Part shown: piece after piece, positions 1-7,684 of the stretch
How positions within the stretch are numbered: the stretch's first letter is position 1
Layout: each line of letters starts with the position of its first letter
Assembly: GCF_003711225.1 (NCBI RefSeq)
Contig: NZ_CP031030.1
Coordinates: forward strand, 1,488,001 to 1,552,000
Direction: 5' to 3'
DNA from: Runella sp. SP2
GTDB taxonomy: Bacteria > Bacteroidota > Bacteroidia > Cytophagales > Spirosomataceae
DNA length: 64,000 nucleotides
The notes under the pieces: model-generated
Seen by the model: the letters and a program-made list of their open reading frames with translations, nothing else
Database searches by the model: none
What the model was told of the DNA's origin: nothing
Position numbers and translations under genes: made by a program

Positions 1-1
1 G

Positions 2-388
2 TCGCATGATATTGCCGTCTTCACTGACCCTAACATTGGCGAAAATGAAGGCGTTTTGAATCACATTTGTTGGAATGTGGACAGCCGTGAAGAGGTACTT
101 TTAGCGTTAGATTATTTCATCGAAAAAGGCTTCAAGAGTGTGATGGGAGCACCCACTCGCCACAAAGCTGACGAAGGCTTCTTTATTTACATCCAAGACC
201 CAGGCAGCGGCGTTTTGTTTGAATACTATGCCTGCGCACGTCTTGTGTTTGCGCCTGACCATCAGGATGTTCATTACCTAAAAGATAACCCGAACGATGC
301 GTGGGGAAGCGTGAATCCATTTGCCGAAATGGCCAAAGGGAAAAAACTCGGCCTTACCGACGGACAAGTTAAACCAGTGGACGTTTAG
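2..388 (+). CDS. VOC-family extradiol ring-cleavage dioxygenase, C-terminal part
   Basis: The open frame runs in from the window edge (frame from base 2), so the N-terminus is missing. The visible 128 residues match the C-terminal domain of catechol 2,3-dioxygenase-like VOC enzymes. NHICWNV carries a likely metal-binding His and VLFEYY carries the metal-binding Glu; SHDIAVF near the edge resembles the second-sphere His strand. Such enzymes cleave aromatic diols with Fe(II) and O2 in the cytoplasm. The downstream C-C hydrolase, cyclase, FAD monooxygenase and FAH-family genes fit a ring-degradation operon, but the substrate cannot be told. The TAG stop at 386-388 is partly formed by the AG that begins the adjoining GC-rich repeat. 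Confidence 0.75.
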   Translation, partial: SHDIAVFTDPNIGENEGVLNHICWNVDSREEVLLALDYFIEKGFKSVMGAPTRHKADEGFFIYIQDPGSGVLFEYYACARLVFAPDHQDVHYLKDNPNDAWGSVNPFAEMAKGKKLGLTDGQVKPVDV

Positions 389-469
389 CCCCCTAACCCC
401 CAATGGGGGAAAAGGGTATTCAAAATAATTTTTAACATTTTAAAAGTCCCCATTGGGGATTTAGGGGCT
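387..469. repeat. REPIN-like doublet 1 (intergenic)
   Basis: Forward arm 387-411 (AGCCCCCTAACCCCCAATGG plus GGGAA) and inverted arm 447-469 (TCCCCATTGGGGATTTAGGG plus GCT) enclose an AT-rich 35-base spacer. It fills the whole gap between two genes. It contributes AG to the upstream TAG stop and ends directly against the downstream ATG at 470. Confidence 0.9.
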
Positions 470-1600
470 ATGTGGCATTATTTTCCAGGGCAATATATGC
501 CCTCATATCAAGTCAATCGTGCATTAACCCAAGCCCATTACGGGGGCGGGGAATTTGCGGAAATTTTAGAAGTAGCAAGTGAAATCGACCCGCTCGACCG
601 CGAGAGTTTTAACCGTGCTTGGGTGAAAATGGGCGATAAAGTCTATGACAAAGCAGAAGCCTATGCACAGGCCAATCAGCGTGTGTCGGCGCGACGTACC
701 TACTTGCGGGCGTTCAATTACTTACGTACGGCAGAGTTTTTTATGACTTTGCACGACGAACGCAAAATACCTTATTACCTCAAATGCCGTGATGCGTTTA
801 TCAAAGCCATTGATTTGTTTGATGAACGACCAATTACGGTTGATATTCCGTTTGAAGGCTCAACCCTTCCTGCCTATCTTTTTCTTCCAAATAATTTCCC
901 CCATCGGGGGGCAGGGGGCCATCCGCCAGTAGTGGTCATGTTTGGTGGGTTGGACAGTTTGGCCGAAGAGCTTTACTTCGGAATTGCCCAACACCTTAAT
1001 GAACGCGGAATCGCTATGATGGCCGTCGATGGGCCTGGACAAGGGGCATCGCTGCGTTTAAATCACATCCATACTCGCTACGATTACAATGTGGCTGGAA
1101 CGGCAGTGTTGGACTATATTATTGAAAACCTCGGCGAGCATGTCGATACCGCTCGGGTAGGGGTTGGAGCGGTTTCGATGGGCGGCTACATGGCGGCGCG
1201 CTGTGCAGCTTTTGAACCTCGTTTTAAGGTGTGTATGATTTTCGGGGCCGTGTGGTCGTACTATGACATCTGGAAAAACCGCCCAGATAATCACCCATTG
1301 GCCGAAATCGTACAGCATATCGTAGGAGCGGACAATATGGCCGACGCCCGCGAGCGTCTCAAAAACTTCACTTTAGAAGGTGTTGCTGAAAAAATTCAAT
1401 GCCCGACTTACATTCTCCACGGTGAAGACGACCGCCAAAATTTTGTAGAAAATGCCTACAAAGTAAACGACGCCTTGACTTGCGAACACGTGATGGAAAT
1501 CGTGCCTAAAGACGAAAGTGGCTCTGCTCACTGCTCAGTTGATGATTTTACCAAGACTTTTAATATGTACGATTGGATTGAGAAGAAGATTAAAGAATAG
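470..1600 (+). CDS. alpha/beta hydrolase, C-C bond hydrolase type
   Basis: A 376-residue cytoplasmic alpha/beta hydrolase resembling the 2,6-dihydroxypseudooxynicotine hydrolase group, which has a helical N-terminal region before the core. The nucleophile elbow is AVSMGGYMA (Ser about residue 236), the oxyanion strand is VVVMFGGLD, the likely acid is in HGEDDRQ and the likely catalytic His is in SAHCSVDD. Placed after a ring-cleavage dioxygenase, it probably hydrolyses the ring-fission product. A GC-rich repeat at 896-919 is translated in frame as FPHRGAGG just before the oxyanion strand. ATG 470 abuts the upstream repeat; ATG 497 is an alternative start. Confidence 0.8.
   Translation: MWHYFPGQYMPSYQVNRALTQAHYGGGEFAEILEVASEIDPLDRESFNRAWVKMGDKVYDKAEAYAQANQRVSARRTYLRAFNYLRTAEFFMTLHDERKIPYYLKCRDAFIKAIDLFDERPITVDIPFEGSTLPAYLFLPNNFPHRGAGGHPPVVVMFGGLDSLAEELYFGIAQHLNERGIAMMAVDGPGQGASLRLNHIHTRYDYNVAGTAVLDYIIENLGEHVDTARVGVGAVSMGGYMAARCAAFEPRFKVCMIFGAVWSYYDIWKNRPDNHPLAEIVQHIVGADNMADARERLKNFTLEGVAEKIQCPTYILHGEDDRQNFVENAYKVNDALTCEHVMEIVPKDESGSAHCSVDDFTKTFNMYDWIEKKIKE
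896..919 (-). repeat. GC-rich repeat, single inverted arm inside the hydrolase gene
   Basis: TTCCCCCATCGGGGGGCAGG followed by GGGC is read in frame as FPHRGAGG (about residues 143-150). It uses the ttc-ccc-cat reading frame, unlike the copies in the SDR gene. Confidence 0.85.
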
Positions 1601-1722
1601 CCCCCTAACCCCCGAAGGGGGAACTCGTTAGAGGGCGAATAAAATGATTTTAAACTAATGCTTTTAAGTTCTTATTAGGGATTTAGGGGGGTTTATTTCC
1701 CCCATTGGGGGGTAGGGGGCTT
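1599..1722. repeat. REPIN-like doublet 2 with an extra inverted arm (intergenic)
   Basis: Forward arm 1599-1623 (AGCCCCCTAACCCCCGAAGG plus GGGAA) supplies the AG of the TAG stop at 1598-1600. A degenerate inverted arm lies at about 1669-1692 and a full inverted arm at 1694-1722 (TTTCCCCCATTGGGGGGTAG plus GGGGCTT). The last arm touches the ATG of the next gene, so its AGGGGG sits where a Shine-Dalgarno sequence would be. Confidence 0.88.
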
Positions 1723-3036
1723 ATGATACAACAAATAAAAAAAGGAATTACCTATGCCGAAAGTAAAGAAGCAGATCGTAAAGTGCGTGCTTTGGTAGAG
1801 GAAATGCTCGAAAATGTGGCACAAAATGGCGACAAGGCCGTGCGTGAGTACTCGGCAAAGCTTGATCATTGGTCGCCCGAAAGTTTCCGACTTTCGGACG
1901 AAACGATAAAGAAAATCGTCGCATCATTGCCAGAGCAAGTGATTGAAGATATCAAATTTGCACAAACCCAAATCCGAAATTTCGCCCAAATCCAACGAGA
2001 ATCTATTCGTGATGTGGAGGTCGAAACCCTTCCTGGGGTGATTTTGGGACACAAAAATATTCCAGTTAATTCAGTAGGCTGCTACGTTCCTGGGGGGCGT
2101 TATCCGATGGTAGCCTCAGCGCACATGAGCGTACTGACGGCCAAAGTAGCGGGAGTACAGCGCGTGATTGCGTGTACCCCACCCATCAAAGGTGAAATCC
2201 CTGCGGCTACCGTTGCAGCGATGTATATGGCAGGTGCTGACGAAATTTACCTCCTTGGGGGTGTTCAGGCCATTGCCATGATGGCGCTGGGAACCGAAAC
2301 CGTAAAACCCGTCGATATGCTCGTAGGCCCAGGAAATGCTTACGTGGCCGAAGCCAAACGGCAGTTGTTTGGAAAAGTCGGAATTGACCTTTTTGCGGGG
2401 CCAACCGAAACACTCGTTATTGCCGATGACACCACCGATGTCGAAACTTGCGCTACCGATTTGCTCGGCCAAGCAGAACACGGGCCTACGTCGCCTGCGG
2501 TGTTGTTAACCACCAGCAAAACCATCGCCGAAGGCATTGAAACCGAAATTCAACGGCAATTGGCAGTGCTTCCGACGGCCGATATTGCCAGTGTTTCGTG
2601 GCGAGATTACGGACAAGTCATTTTGTGTGACACCGTGGATGAACTGGTGGCCGAAGCCGACCGCATTGCTAGTGAACACGTGCAAGTAATGACCGAAAAC
2701 CCACGGTATTTCTTGGAAAAAATGACCAACTACGGTGGTTTGTTTTTAGGCGATAAAACCAACGTTGCCTATGGCGATAAAGTCATTGGCACCAATCATA
2801 CATTACCTACCAAAGAAGCAGCTCGTTACACAGGCGGACTCTGGGTAGGCAAGTTCCTCAAAACTTGTACCTACCAAGAGGTCCGTACTCCAGAAGCCAG
2901 TGCATTGATTGGGGAATATTGCTCCCGACTTTGCGCCATCGAAAACTTCTGGGGGCATAAAGAACAGGCAGATTTGCGCGTGAGGAAATACAGCCCCCTA
3001 GCCCCCAATGGGGGAACAAAAAAAGAGACGCCATAA
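1723..3036 (+). CDS. HisD-like NAD-dependent alcohol dehydrogenase
   Basis: About 437 residues of the histidinol dehydrogenase fold. Family features include [40 protein letters not shown] with the Gln/His of the zinc site, and [18 protein letters not shown]. The last segment (ARYTGGLW rather than the biosynthetic-type SSGLS) and the absence of other his genes point to a catabolic HisD homologue such as sulfopropanediol-type dehydrogenases, oxidising an alcohol to an acid. I chose ATG 1723 because the longer TTG start at 1705 lies inside the repeat. The C-terminus is extended by a repeat copy read as SPLAPNGG, followed by TKKETP. Confidence 0.78.
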   Translation: MIQQIKKGITYAESKEADRKVRALVEEMLENVAQNGDKAVREYSAKLDHWSPESFRLSDETIKKIVASLPEQVIEDIKFAQTQIRNFAQIQRESIRDVEVETLPGVILGHKNIPVNSVGCYVPGGRYPMVASAHMSVLTAKVAGVQRVIACTPPIKGEIPAATVAAMYMAGADEIYLLGGVQAIAMMALGTETVKPVDMLVGPGNAYVAEAKRQLFGKVGIDLFAGPTETLVIADDTTDVETCATDLLGQAEHGPTSPAVLLTTSKTIAEGIETEIQRQLAVLPTADIASVSWRDYGQVILCDTVDELVAEADRIASEHVQVMTENPRYFLEKMTNYGGLFLGDKTNVAYGDKVIGTNHTLPTKEAARYTGGLWVGKFLKTCTYQEVRTPEASALIGEYCSRLCAIENFWGHKEQADLRVRKYSPLAPNGGTKKETP

Positions 3037-3104
3037 CACATTTCATAAATGAAGAAGGTTAAACATGTTTCTAACATAATTCCCCCATTGGGGGGTAGGG
3101 GGCT
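2992..3104. repeat. REPIN-like doublet 3 spanning the hisD-like/SDR gene junction
   Basis: Forward arm 2992-3016 is translated as SPLAPNGG at the end of the HisD-like protein. Inverted arm 3079-3104 is translated as IPPLGGRGL near the start of the SDR. The pair brackets the 12-base intergenic gap and modifies both protein ends. Confidence 0.88.
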
Positions 3105-3891
3105 GGTTCTTGTAACAGGTGGAGCAGGAGAAATTGGGTCGGCCATTTGTAAAAAGTTTGCCGAAAATGGCTATTCAGTCATTGCCACGTACAATAGCAA
3201 TTCTGCCAAAGCTGAGAAATTATTGGAAGAACTGAACCAGATAATTCCCCCATCGGGGGTTAGGGGGCTTCATAGTATTTTCCACGCCCCAACCACCGAT
3301 GCTCAAAAAGTAGAGGAGTTGAAGGCATTTGTGGCCGAAAAGTATGGGAAATTAGATGTTTTGGTCAACAACGCAGGCATTACAACGCCCGTCCCGCACG
3401 ATGATTTGGAAGGTTTAACCGACGAATGGATTGATAAAATCATGCAGACAAATTTCCGAGGGAGTTTTGCTATGTGCAGAGCGATGAAAGAGCTATTAAG
3501 CCCCCCAACCCCCAATGGGGGAGTATTAACTTCCCCCCCATTGGGGGTTGGGGGGCTGATCGTCAACATCTCCTCCATCGCTGGAATTTATGGCATCGGA
3601 AGCAATGTAGCGTACTGTGCTTCCAAAGCAGCGATTGATTCCATGACGCGTTCGTTGGCGCGAGTGCTGGCTCCTAAAATTAGGGTAGTGTCGGTGTCGC
3701 CAGGATTTGTGGAAGGAGAATATACCAAAAATTTTGACCAACAATTCCTGCAAAACCAACGAGATAACACGCCCATGGGGCGTTTTGCAACGGGGCTAGA
3801 TGTTGCTCAGGCTGTGTTTGCTTTGGCGACTTCGCTGACGTTTACTACGGGTACAATTCTGACCGTTGATGGCGGTCGATTATTAAAATAA
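3049..3891 (+). CDS. SDR oxidoreductase carrying four in-frame repeat insertions
   Basis: A 280-residue classical short-chain dehydrogenase/reductase. Visible are TGGAGEIG (NAD(P) site), NNAG, the SSIAG strand, catalytic Y189-x3-K193 (AYCASK) and the terminal LTVDGG. Ordinary family members have about 250 residues; the excess is explained by repeat-encoded pieces at residues 10-19 ([10 protein letters not shown]), 65-74 (IIPPSGVRGL) and 151-170 (SPPTPNGG and SPPLGVGGL). All sit at loop or end positions: before beta-1, between alpha-B and beta-C, and before the catalytic serine strand. The gene is the third dehydrogenase step candidate of the catabolic operon; the substrate is unknown. Confidence 0.85.
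   Translation: MKKVKHVSNIIPPLGGRGLVLVTGGAGEIGSAICKKFAENGYSVIATYNSNSAKAEKLLEELNQIIPPSGVRGLHSIFHAPTTDAQKVEELKAFVAEKYGKLDVLVNNAGITTPVPHDDLEGLTDEWIDKIMQTNFRGSFAMCRAMKELLSPPTPNGGVLTSPPLGVGGLIVNISSIAGIYGIGSNVAYCASKAAIDSMTRSLARVLAPKIRVVSVSPGFVEGEYTKNFDQQFLQNQRDNTPMGRFATGLDVAQAVFALATSLTFTTGTILTVDGGRLLK
3244..3270 (-). repeat. GC-rich repeat, single inverted arm inside SDR gene
   Basis: ATTCCCCCATCGGGGGTTAG plus GGGGCTT, read as IPPSGVRGL. The reading frame (ccc-cca-tcg) is the same as for the 3079 copy. Confidence 0.88.
3499..3558. repeat. REPIN-like doublet 4, wholly inside the SDR coding sequence
   Basis: Forward arm 3499-3523 (SPPTPNGG) and inverted arm 3532-3558 (SPPLGVGGL) are separated by only 8 bases. 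Together they add about 20 residues just ahead of the NISS strand with the catalytic Ser. The TAACC and TTAGG core positions are CAACC and TTGGG here. Confidence 0.9.
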
Positions 3892-3902
3892 ATTATTACA
3901 AA

Positions 3903-4661
3903 ATGAAAATCATAGACCTTTCAGTAACTATTTCAGAAAAGATAAAAGAGCCACTTCCTACCAAAATCGTCTATGAAGACCATAAAGAAGGGGCAAAAAA
4001 AATGGGTGGAAAACTCTTTGAAGGCTTGACCGATGTGTTTATTGATGGTAACGGCCCTGCGGGTGAATTCTTGACCGTAACGAGTCATTGTGGTACACAC
4101 GTCGATGCACCTTACCATTATTTTCCGACTTCTGAGGGGAAACCAGCCCGTACGATTGATGAAATGCCGTTAGAATGGTTTTTTCAAGATGGCGTTGTGC
4201 TTGATTTTACCGATAAACCCGATGGCTATATGTTTGAGCCAGAGGATTTACAGGAAAAATTGGATGCTATTGGCTATAAGTTGAAACCATTGGATATTGT
4301 GCTAATTCGTTGCGATGCCGACAAACGTATTCATGATGATGATTTCGTAAAAATTCACGTAGGAGCATCGGCAAAAGCCACGCATTGGCTTATTGACCAG
4401 GGCATTAAAGTGATGGGGACTGACGGCTGGGGTTGGGATATTCCGTTGCATATTCAAGCAGCAGATTTCAGAGAAAATCCTCGCCCAGGCATTATCTGGC
4501 AAGCGCACTATGTAGGTATCGAAAAAGAATACTGTCAAATCGAAAAACTGGCAAATCTTGACCAATTGCCGCCGTTTGGCTTCAAAGTAGCTTGTTTCCC
4601 TGCCAAAATCGAAAAAGCAAGTGCTGGTTGGACCAGGGCGGTAGCAATCATCGAAAATTAG
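3903..4661 (+). CDS. KynB-like metal-dependent cyclase/hydrolase
   Basis: 252 residues of the putative cyclase family (PF04199) that includes kynurenine formamidase. The signature HCGTHVDAPYHY gives the His/Asp/His metal ligands. Members hydrolyse amides or lactones or act as isatin hydrolase-type enzymes. The gene starts 11 bases after the SDR, so it is cotranscribed. Within this operon it may open a lactone or amide intermediate of ring degradation; that role is inferred from context only. Confidence 0.8.
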   Translation: MKIIDLSVTISEKIKEPLPTKIVYEDHKEGAKKMGGKLFEGLTDVFIDGNGPAGEFLTVTSHCGTHVDAPYHYFPTSEGKPARTIDEMPLEWFFQDGVVLDFTDKPDGYMFEPEDLQEKLDAIGYKLKPLDIVLIRCDADKRIHDDDFVKIHVGASAKATHWLIDQGIKVMGTDGWGWDIPLHIQAADFRENPRPGIIWQAHYVGIEKEYCQIEKLANLDQLPPFGFKVACFPAKIEKASAGWTRAVAIIEN

Positions 4662-4757
4662 TGATAAACGATGAGTGATTAGTAAAACTCATTTGTAGGA
4701 TTTTCAACAGTAATTAGTCGTCAATCGGATCAATCCTAAACCGTAAGTTAAAATATC

Positions 4758-5903
4758 ATGGTTAAAAAAATATTGGTGGTCGGAGCTGGCATTGGAGGGC
4801 AGTCAGTGGCTATCGGTCTTAAAAAGGCAGGTTTTGACGTGGATGTCGTCGAAATCCATAAAGAATTTAACGTTTATGGCGTCGGTATTATTCAGCAAGC
4901 TAATGCACTTCGGGCGTTAGATGCTATCGGAGTAGCCGACGAGGCCATGCGGAGAGGCTCACCTTATGGTAAAGTGAAACTTTGTTTGCCTCACGGCAAC
5001 TCGCCGTTTGGCGTTCAGATTGGCGAAGCAGGAACGCCACCGATTGGTCGTTTTCCGAGCCATAATGGTATTTCTCGTAAAATCTTGCACGATGTACTTT
5101 TTGAAGAAGCCCAGAAAGTGGGGTTGAAATACCGAATGGGAGTAACCGTTGACTCAATTGATAATCAGCCTGATATAGCCAATGTTGCTTTCTCAGATGG
5201 TACTTCAGGAAGCTACGATATTGTCATTGCCGCCGATGGAGTCAACTCTAAAGTACGTAAGCTCATTTTTGGTGAGTTCAAATCTACTTACGTAGGGCTG
5301 TCCGTTTGGAGATATGCTTTCAAACGACCCGCGAGTTTGGATACGGGCTATATTTTCTTTAATAAAAAACACAAGCTGGGAGTCATTCCGATGACTGCTG
5401 AGTTGTGTTATATTTTCCTTAATTCGGCGGAAGGAGATAATCCGAGTATTCCTGAAGACCAATTGGTAGAAAGGTTGAAAAGCTACATGTCGGCTTATCC
5501 GATTCCAATCGTGCAGGAACTTATTCCACAAGTTACGGATGCTAAATTGGTCAATTATCGCACGCTTGAAACCCTCAAAATGCCTGCTCCTTGGTACAAA
5601 AACCGAGTTGTGGTTTTGGGAGATGCTGCGCACACAACCATTCCGCAGTTGGGCTCGGGGGCGGCGTTAGCCATCGAAGACGCCGTTGTTTTGATTGAAG
5701 AATTGCAAAAGGAAGGCTCGGTAGAAGAAGCCTTTGAACAATACATGACCCGCCGCTACAACCGCTGTAAAATGGTGGTAGATGTTTCGGAGACGCTCGG
5801 CGCTTGGGAGTTGCTCGAATACAACGACCAACCTTTGCCCGAAGGGGCAAACATGGGAATGCTTATGGGTAAAACAGGCATGGCGTTGACGGAAGAGATA
5901 TAA
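4758..5903 (+). CDS. FAD-dependent aromatic-ring monooxygenase
   Basis: 381 residues of the class A flavoprotein hydroxylase family (salicylate or 6-hydroxynicotinate hydroxylase-like). The three family signatures are present: GAGIGG Rossmann motif near the N-terminus, DIVIAADGVNSKVR (DG motif) in the middle, and GDAAHTTIPQLGSG (GD motif) towards the C-terminus. It should hydroxylate an aromatic acid with NAD(P)H and O2, preparing the substrate for the ring-cleavage dioxygenase at the window edge. A 96-base gap separates it from the cyclase gene; no terminator is visible in it. Confidence 0.85.
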   Translation: MVKKILVVGAGIGGQSVAIGLKKAGFDVDVVEIHKEFNVYGVGIIQQANALRALDAIGVADEAMRRGSPYGKVKLCLPHGNSPFGVQIGEAGTPPIGRFPSHNGISRKILHDVLFEEAQKVGLKYRMGVTVDSIDNQPDIANVAFSDGTSGSYDIVIAADGVNSKVRKLIFGEFKSTYVGLSVWRYAFKRPASLDTGYIFFNKKHKLGVIPMTAELCYIFLNSAEGDNPSIPEDQLVERLKSYMSAYPIPIVQELIPQVTDAKLVNYRTLETLKMPAPWYKNRVVVLGDAAHTTIPQLGSGAALAIEDAVVLIEELQKEGSVEEAFEQYMTRRYNRCKMVVDVSETLGAWELLEYNDQPLPEGANMGMLMGKTGMALTEEI

Positions 5904-5906
5904 ATT

Positions 5907-6578
5907 ATGAGATATTTAATCATATTTTTTATCCTTTTTTTGGGGTGTAGTCAAGAGAAAAAAGACAGCAATTCGCCCACAAAAATAGCTTGGATGTTTT
6001 CCGAAAGCCTTAACAATGCCCAAGAAAATAGTAAATTATTTGGCAGCGATAGCCTAGAAATGGTTTCGAGTGCGGAGACCGATTTTTTTATCGAACCTGG
6101 GAAACCACCTTATAATATAGCAAATGCTCCGCTGCTTTTGATGCCTGTTGACAATTCAAAGCCGTTTACGTTTTCTATCAAAGTAAAACCAACGCACCTT
6201 GTAAAATATGATGCAGGAATGGCCTTTTTGTATGTAAACGATTCAGAATGGCTTAAATTGGCTTTTGAAGTAGATGAACGAATGACTGGAAGAATCGTAA
6301 CCGTAAAAACAAAAGCGTTTTCGGATGATAATAACCACGACGCTATTCCTGCAAAATCGGTTTACTTAAAGATTTCATCCGATACCAAAGTCGTAGGTTT
6401 TTACTATTCACTTGATGCCAAAACTTGGCAATTGGTGAGGGTTTTCAAAAATGAATATGGCGAAAATCTGAAAATTGGCATTGGCACACAATCGCCCGCT
6501 GGCAAAGGAAATAAATCTATTTTCTCCGAATTTCAATTCTCCGAAACCAGCGTAAAAGATTTCCGAATGGGTATTTAA
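5907..6578 (+). CDS. DUF1349-type lipoprotein
   Basis: 223 residues with a lipoprotein signal (hydrophobic IIFFILFLG followed by the lipobox Cys in LGCS) and a concanavalin-like beta-sandwich pattern resembling DUF1349 (regularly spaced WLKLAFE, VYLKISS, FYYSLDAKTW, LKIGIGTQSP). It is probably anchored in the outer membrane and may bind ligand; no catalytic motif is seen. It starts 3 bases after the monooxygenase, so it belongs to the same transcript, which is unusual for a degradation operon. Confidence 0.65.
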   Translation: MRYLIIFFILFLGCSQEKKDSNSPTKIAWMFSESLNNAQENSKLFGSDSLEMVSSAETDFFIEPGKPPYNIANAPLLLMPVDNSKPFTFSIKVKPTHLVKYDAGMAFLYVNDSEWLKLAFEVDERMTGRIVTVKTKAFSDDNNHDAIPAKSVYLKISSDTKVVGFYYSLDAKTWQLVRVFKNEYGENLKIGIGTQSPAGKGNKSIFSEFQFSETSVKDFRMGI

Positions 6579-6601
6579 ACTATTTAGAAACAAAAATCAA
6601 A

Positions 6602-7558
6602 ATGAAACTCGTAACATTTTTAGATAAAAATCAAGAAAGTCGCATCGGTTGGTTGGTAGGCGAAAGCGTAGTTGATATGCGTTTGGCCAGTGAAAAATTG
6701 CCGACGGATATGCTCACTTTTATTGATAATCACGAAACCTATTTTGACATTATCAAAACTTTGGGCGAAGTTGAGCCACACTACACTTTGGCAGAAGTAA
6801 AACTTCTAGCACCGTTGCCCAATCCACGTAGTTTCCGTGATTACATCGGTTTTGAGATGCACATGCAGAACGCCTCTCGTTCATTCGGACATAAAATTGG
6901 CCCTGCTTGGTACGATATGCCCATTTTTTATTTTACCAATCACCAAGCCATTTATGGCCCTGAGGCCGAAATCAAACGTCCAACCAAGGAGACGAAGCTC
7001 GATATTGAGTTAGAATTAGCTTGTATCATCGGCAAAAAAGGGAAAGATATTAAAGCCGCCGATGCTCGTCCGTATATTTTTGGATATACCATTTTTAACG
7101 ACTGGACAGCCCGTGCGATTCAAAAAGTTGAAATGGAAATTCCGTTGGGGCCGCACAAAGGCAAAGATTTTGCCAATGCCATTGGCCCTTACATCGTCAC
7201 AGCCGATGAAATGGAGCAATACCGCGTTCCGTTTGATCCCACGGTTTTTCAAGAACCCATCAGCGTACCAAAAGTAGCGGGTGATAGACTGAACCTGAAA
7301 ATGACGTCTCGTATCAACGGTCAGACGGTTTGCGAAGGAAACTACAAAACATCGTACTATAATTTCGAGCAAATGATTGAGCGGGCTTCCGAAAACAACG
7401 TCACCCTCATGCCAGGCGATATTCTTGGCTCAGGAACGTTGGGTTGGGGTAGTTTGATTGAGAACAATTTTAGCGTTCATCGCTCCCTCGAACCTGGCGA
7501 TGTGGTTGAGCTGGAAATTGAAGGGATTGGTATTTTAAGAAATAAGGTAGTGTCCTAA
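6602..7558 (+). CDS. fumarylacetoacetate hydrolase family protein
   Basis: 318 residues of the FAH superfamily. The metal-binding Glu pair is in LDIELELACIIGK, with NDWTAR, IGPYIVT and GDILGSGTLGWG as further family motifs. Members hydrolyse or hydrate acylpyruvates, or decarboxylate 2-oxo acids. As last gene of the run it would act on the open-chain product. The N-terminal segment MKLVTFLD...RIGWLVG is the usual small domain. The stop at 7556-7558 is followed by a gap with a new promoter-like box. Confidence 0.83.
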   Translation: MKLVTFLDKNQESRIGWLVGESVVDMRLASEKLPTDMLTFIDNHETYFDIIKTLGEVEPHYTLAEVKLLAPLPNPRSFRDYIGFEMHMQNASRSFGHKIGPAWYDMPIFYFTNHQAIYGPEAEIKRPTKETKLDIELELACIIGKKGKDIKAADARPYIFGYTIFNDWTARAIQKVEMEIPLGPHKGKDFANAIGPYIVTADEMEQYRVPFDPTVFQEPISVPKVAGDRLNLKMTSRINGQTVCEGNYKTSYYNFEQMIERASENNVTLMPGDILGSGTLGWGSLIENNFSVHRSLEPGDVVELEIEGIGILRNKVVS

Positions 7559-7627
7559 TCGCGCGCAACTGATTGATTTTGCATAAACTTCCTCTTTTTT
7601 TGCCCATTTTTCTTGCCCATGTTAAAT

Positions 7628-7635
7628 TAGCTTTG
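7628..7635 (+). promoter_or_regulatory. possible Bacteroidota -7 box
   Basis: TAGCTTTG fits TAnnTTTG, 50 bases before the esterase start at 7685. No well-spaced -33 TTTG is present (nearest at 7599-7602), so this is tentative. Confidence 0.35.
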
Positions 7636-7684
7636 TGTAAAAATATATTGAAAAAATACCAAAGTTTAACTTTCATAAAAAGCA

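Noticed and set aside
1705-1722. TTG start giving MGGRGLM at the front of the HisD-like gene
   Set aside because: The added six residues are pure repeat sequence; ATG 1723 fits the family's N-terminus.
387-3558. GC-rich repeats as ordinary terminators
   Set aside because: Most copies are inside open reading frames, and no T-runs follow the stems.
3049-3891. SDR inserts as sequencing or assembly error
   Set aside because: The same units recur with small differences in other genes, always in frame, which error would not produce.
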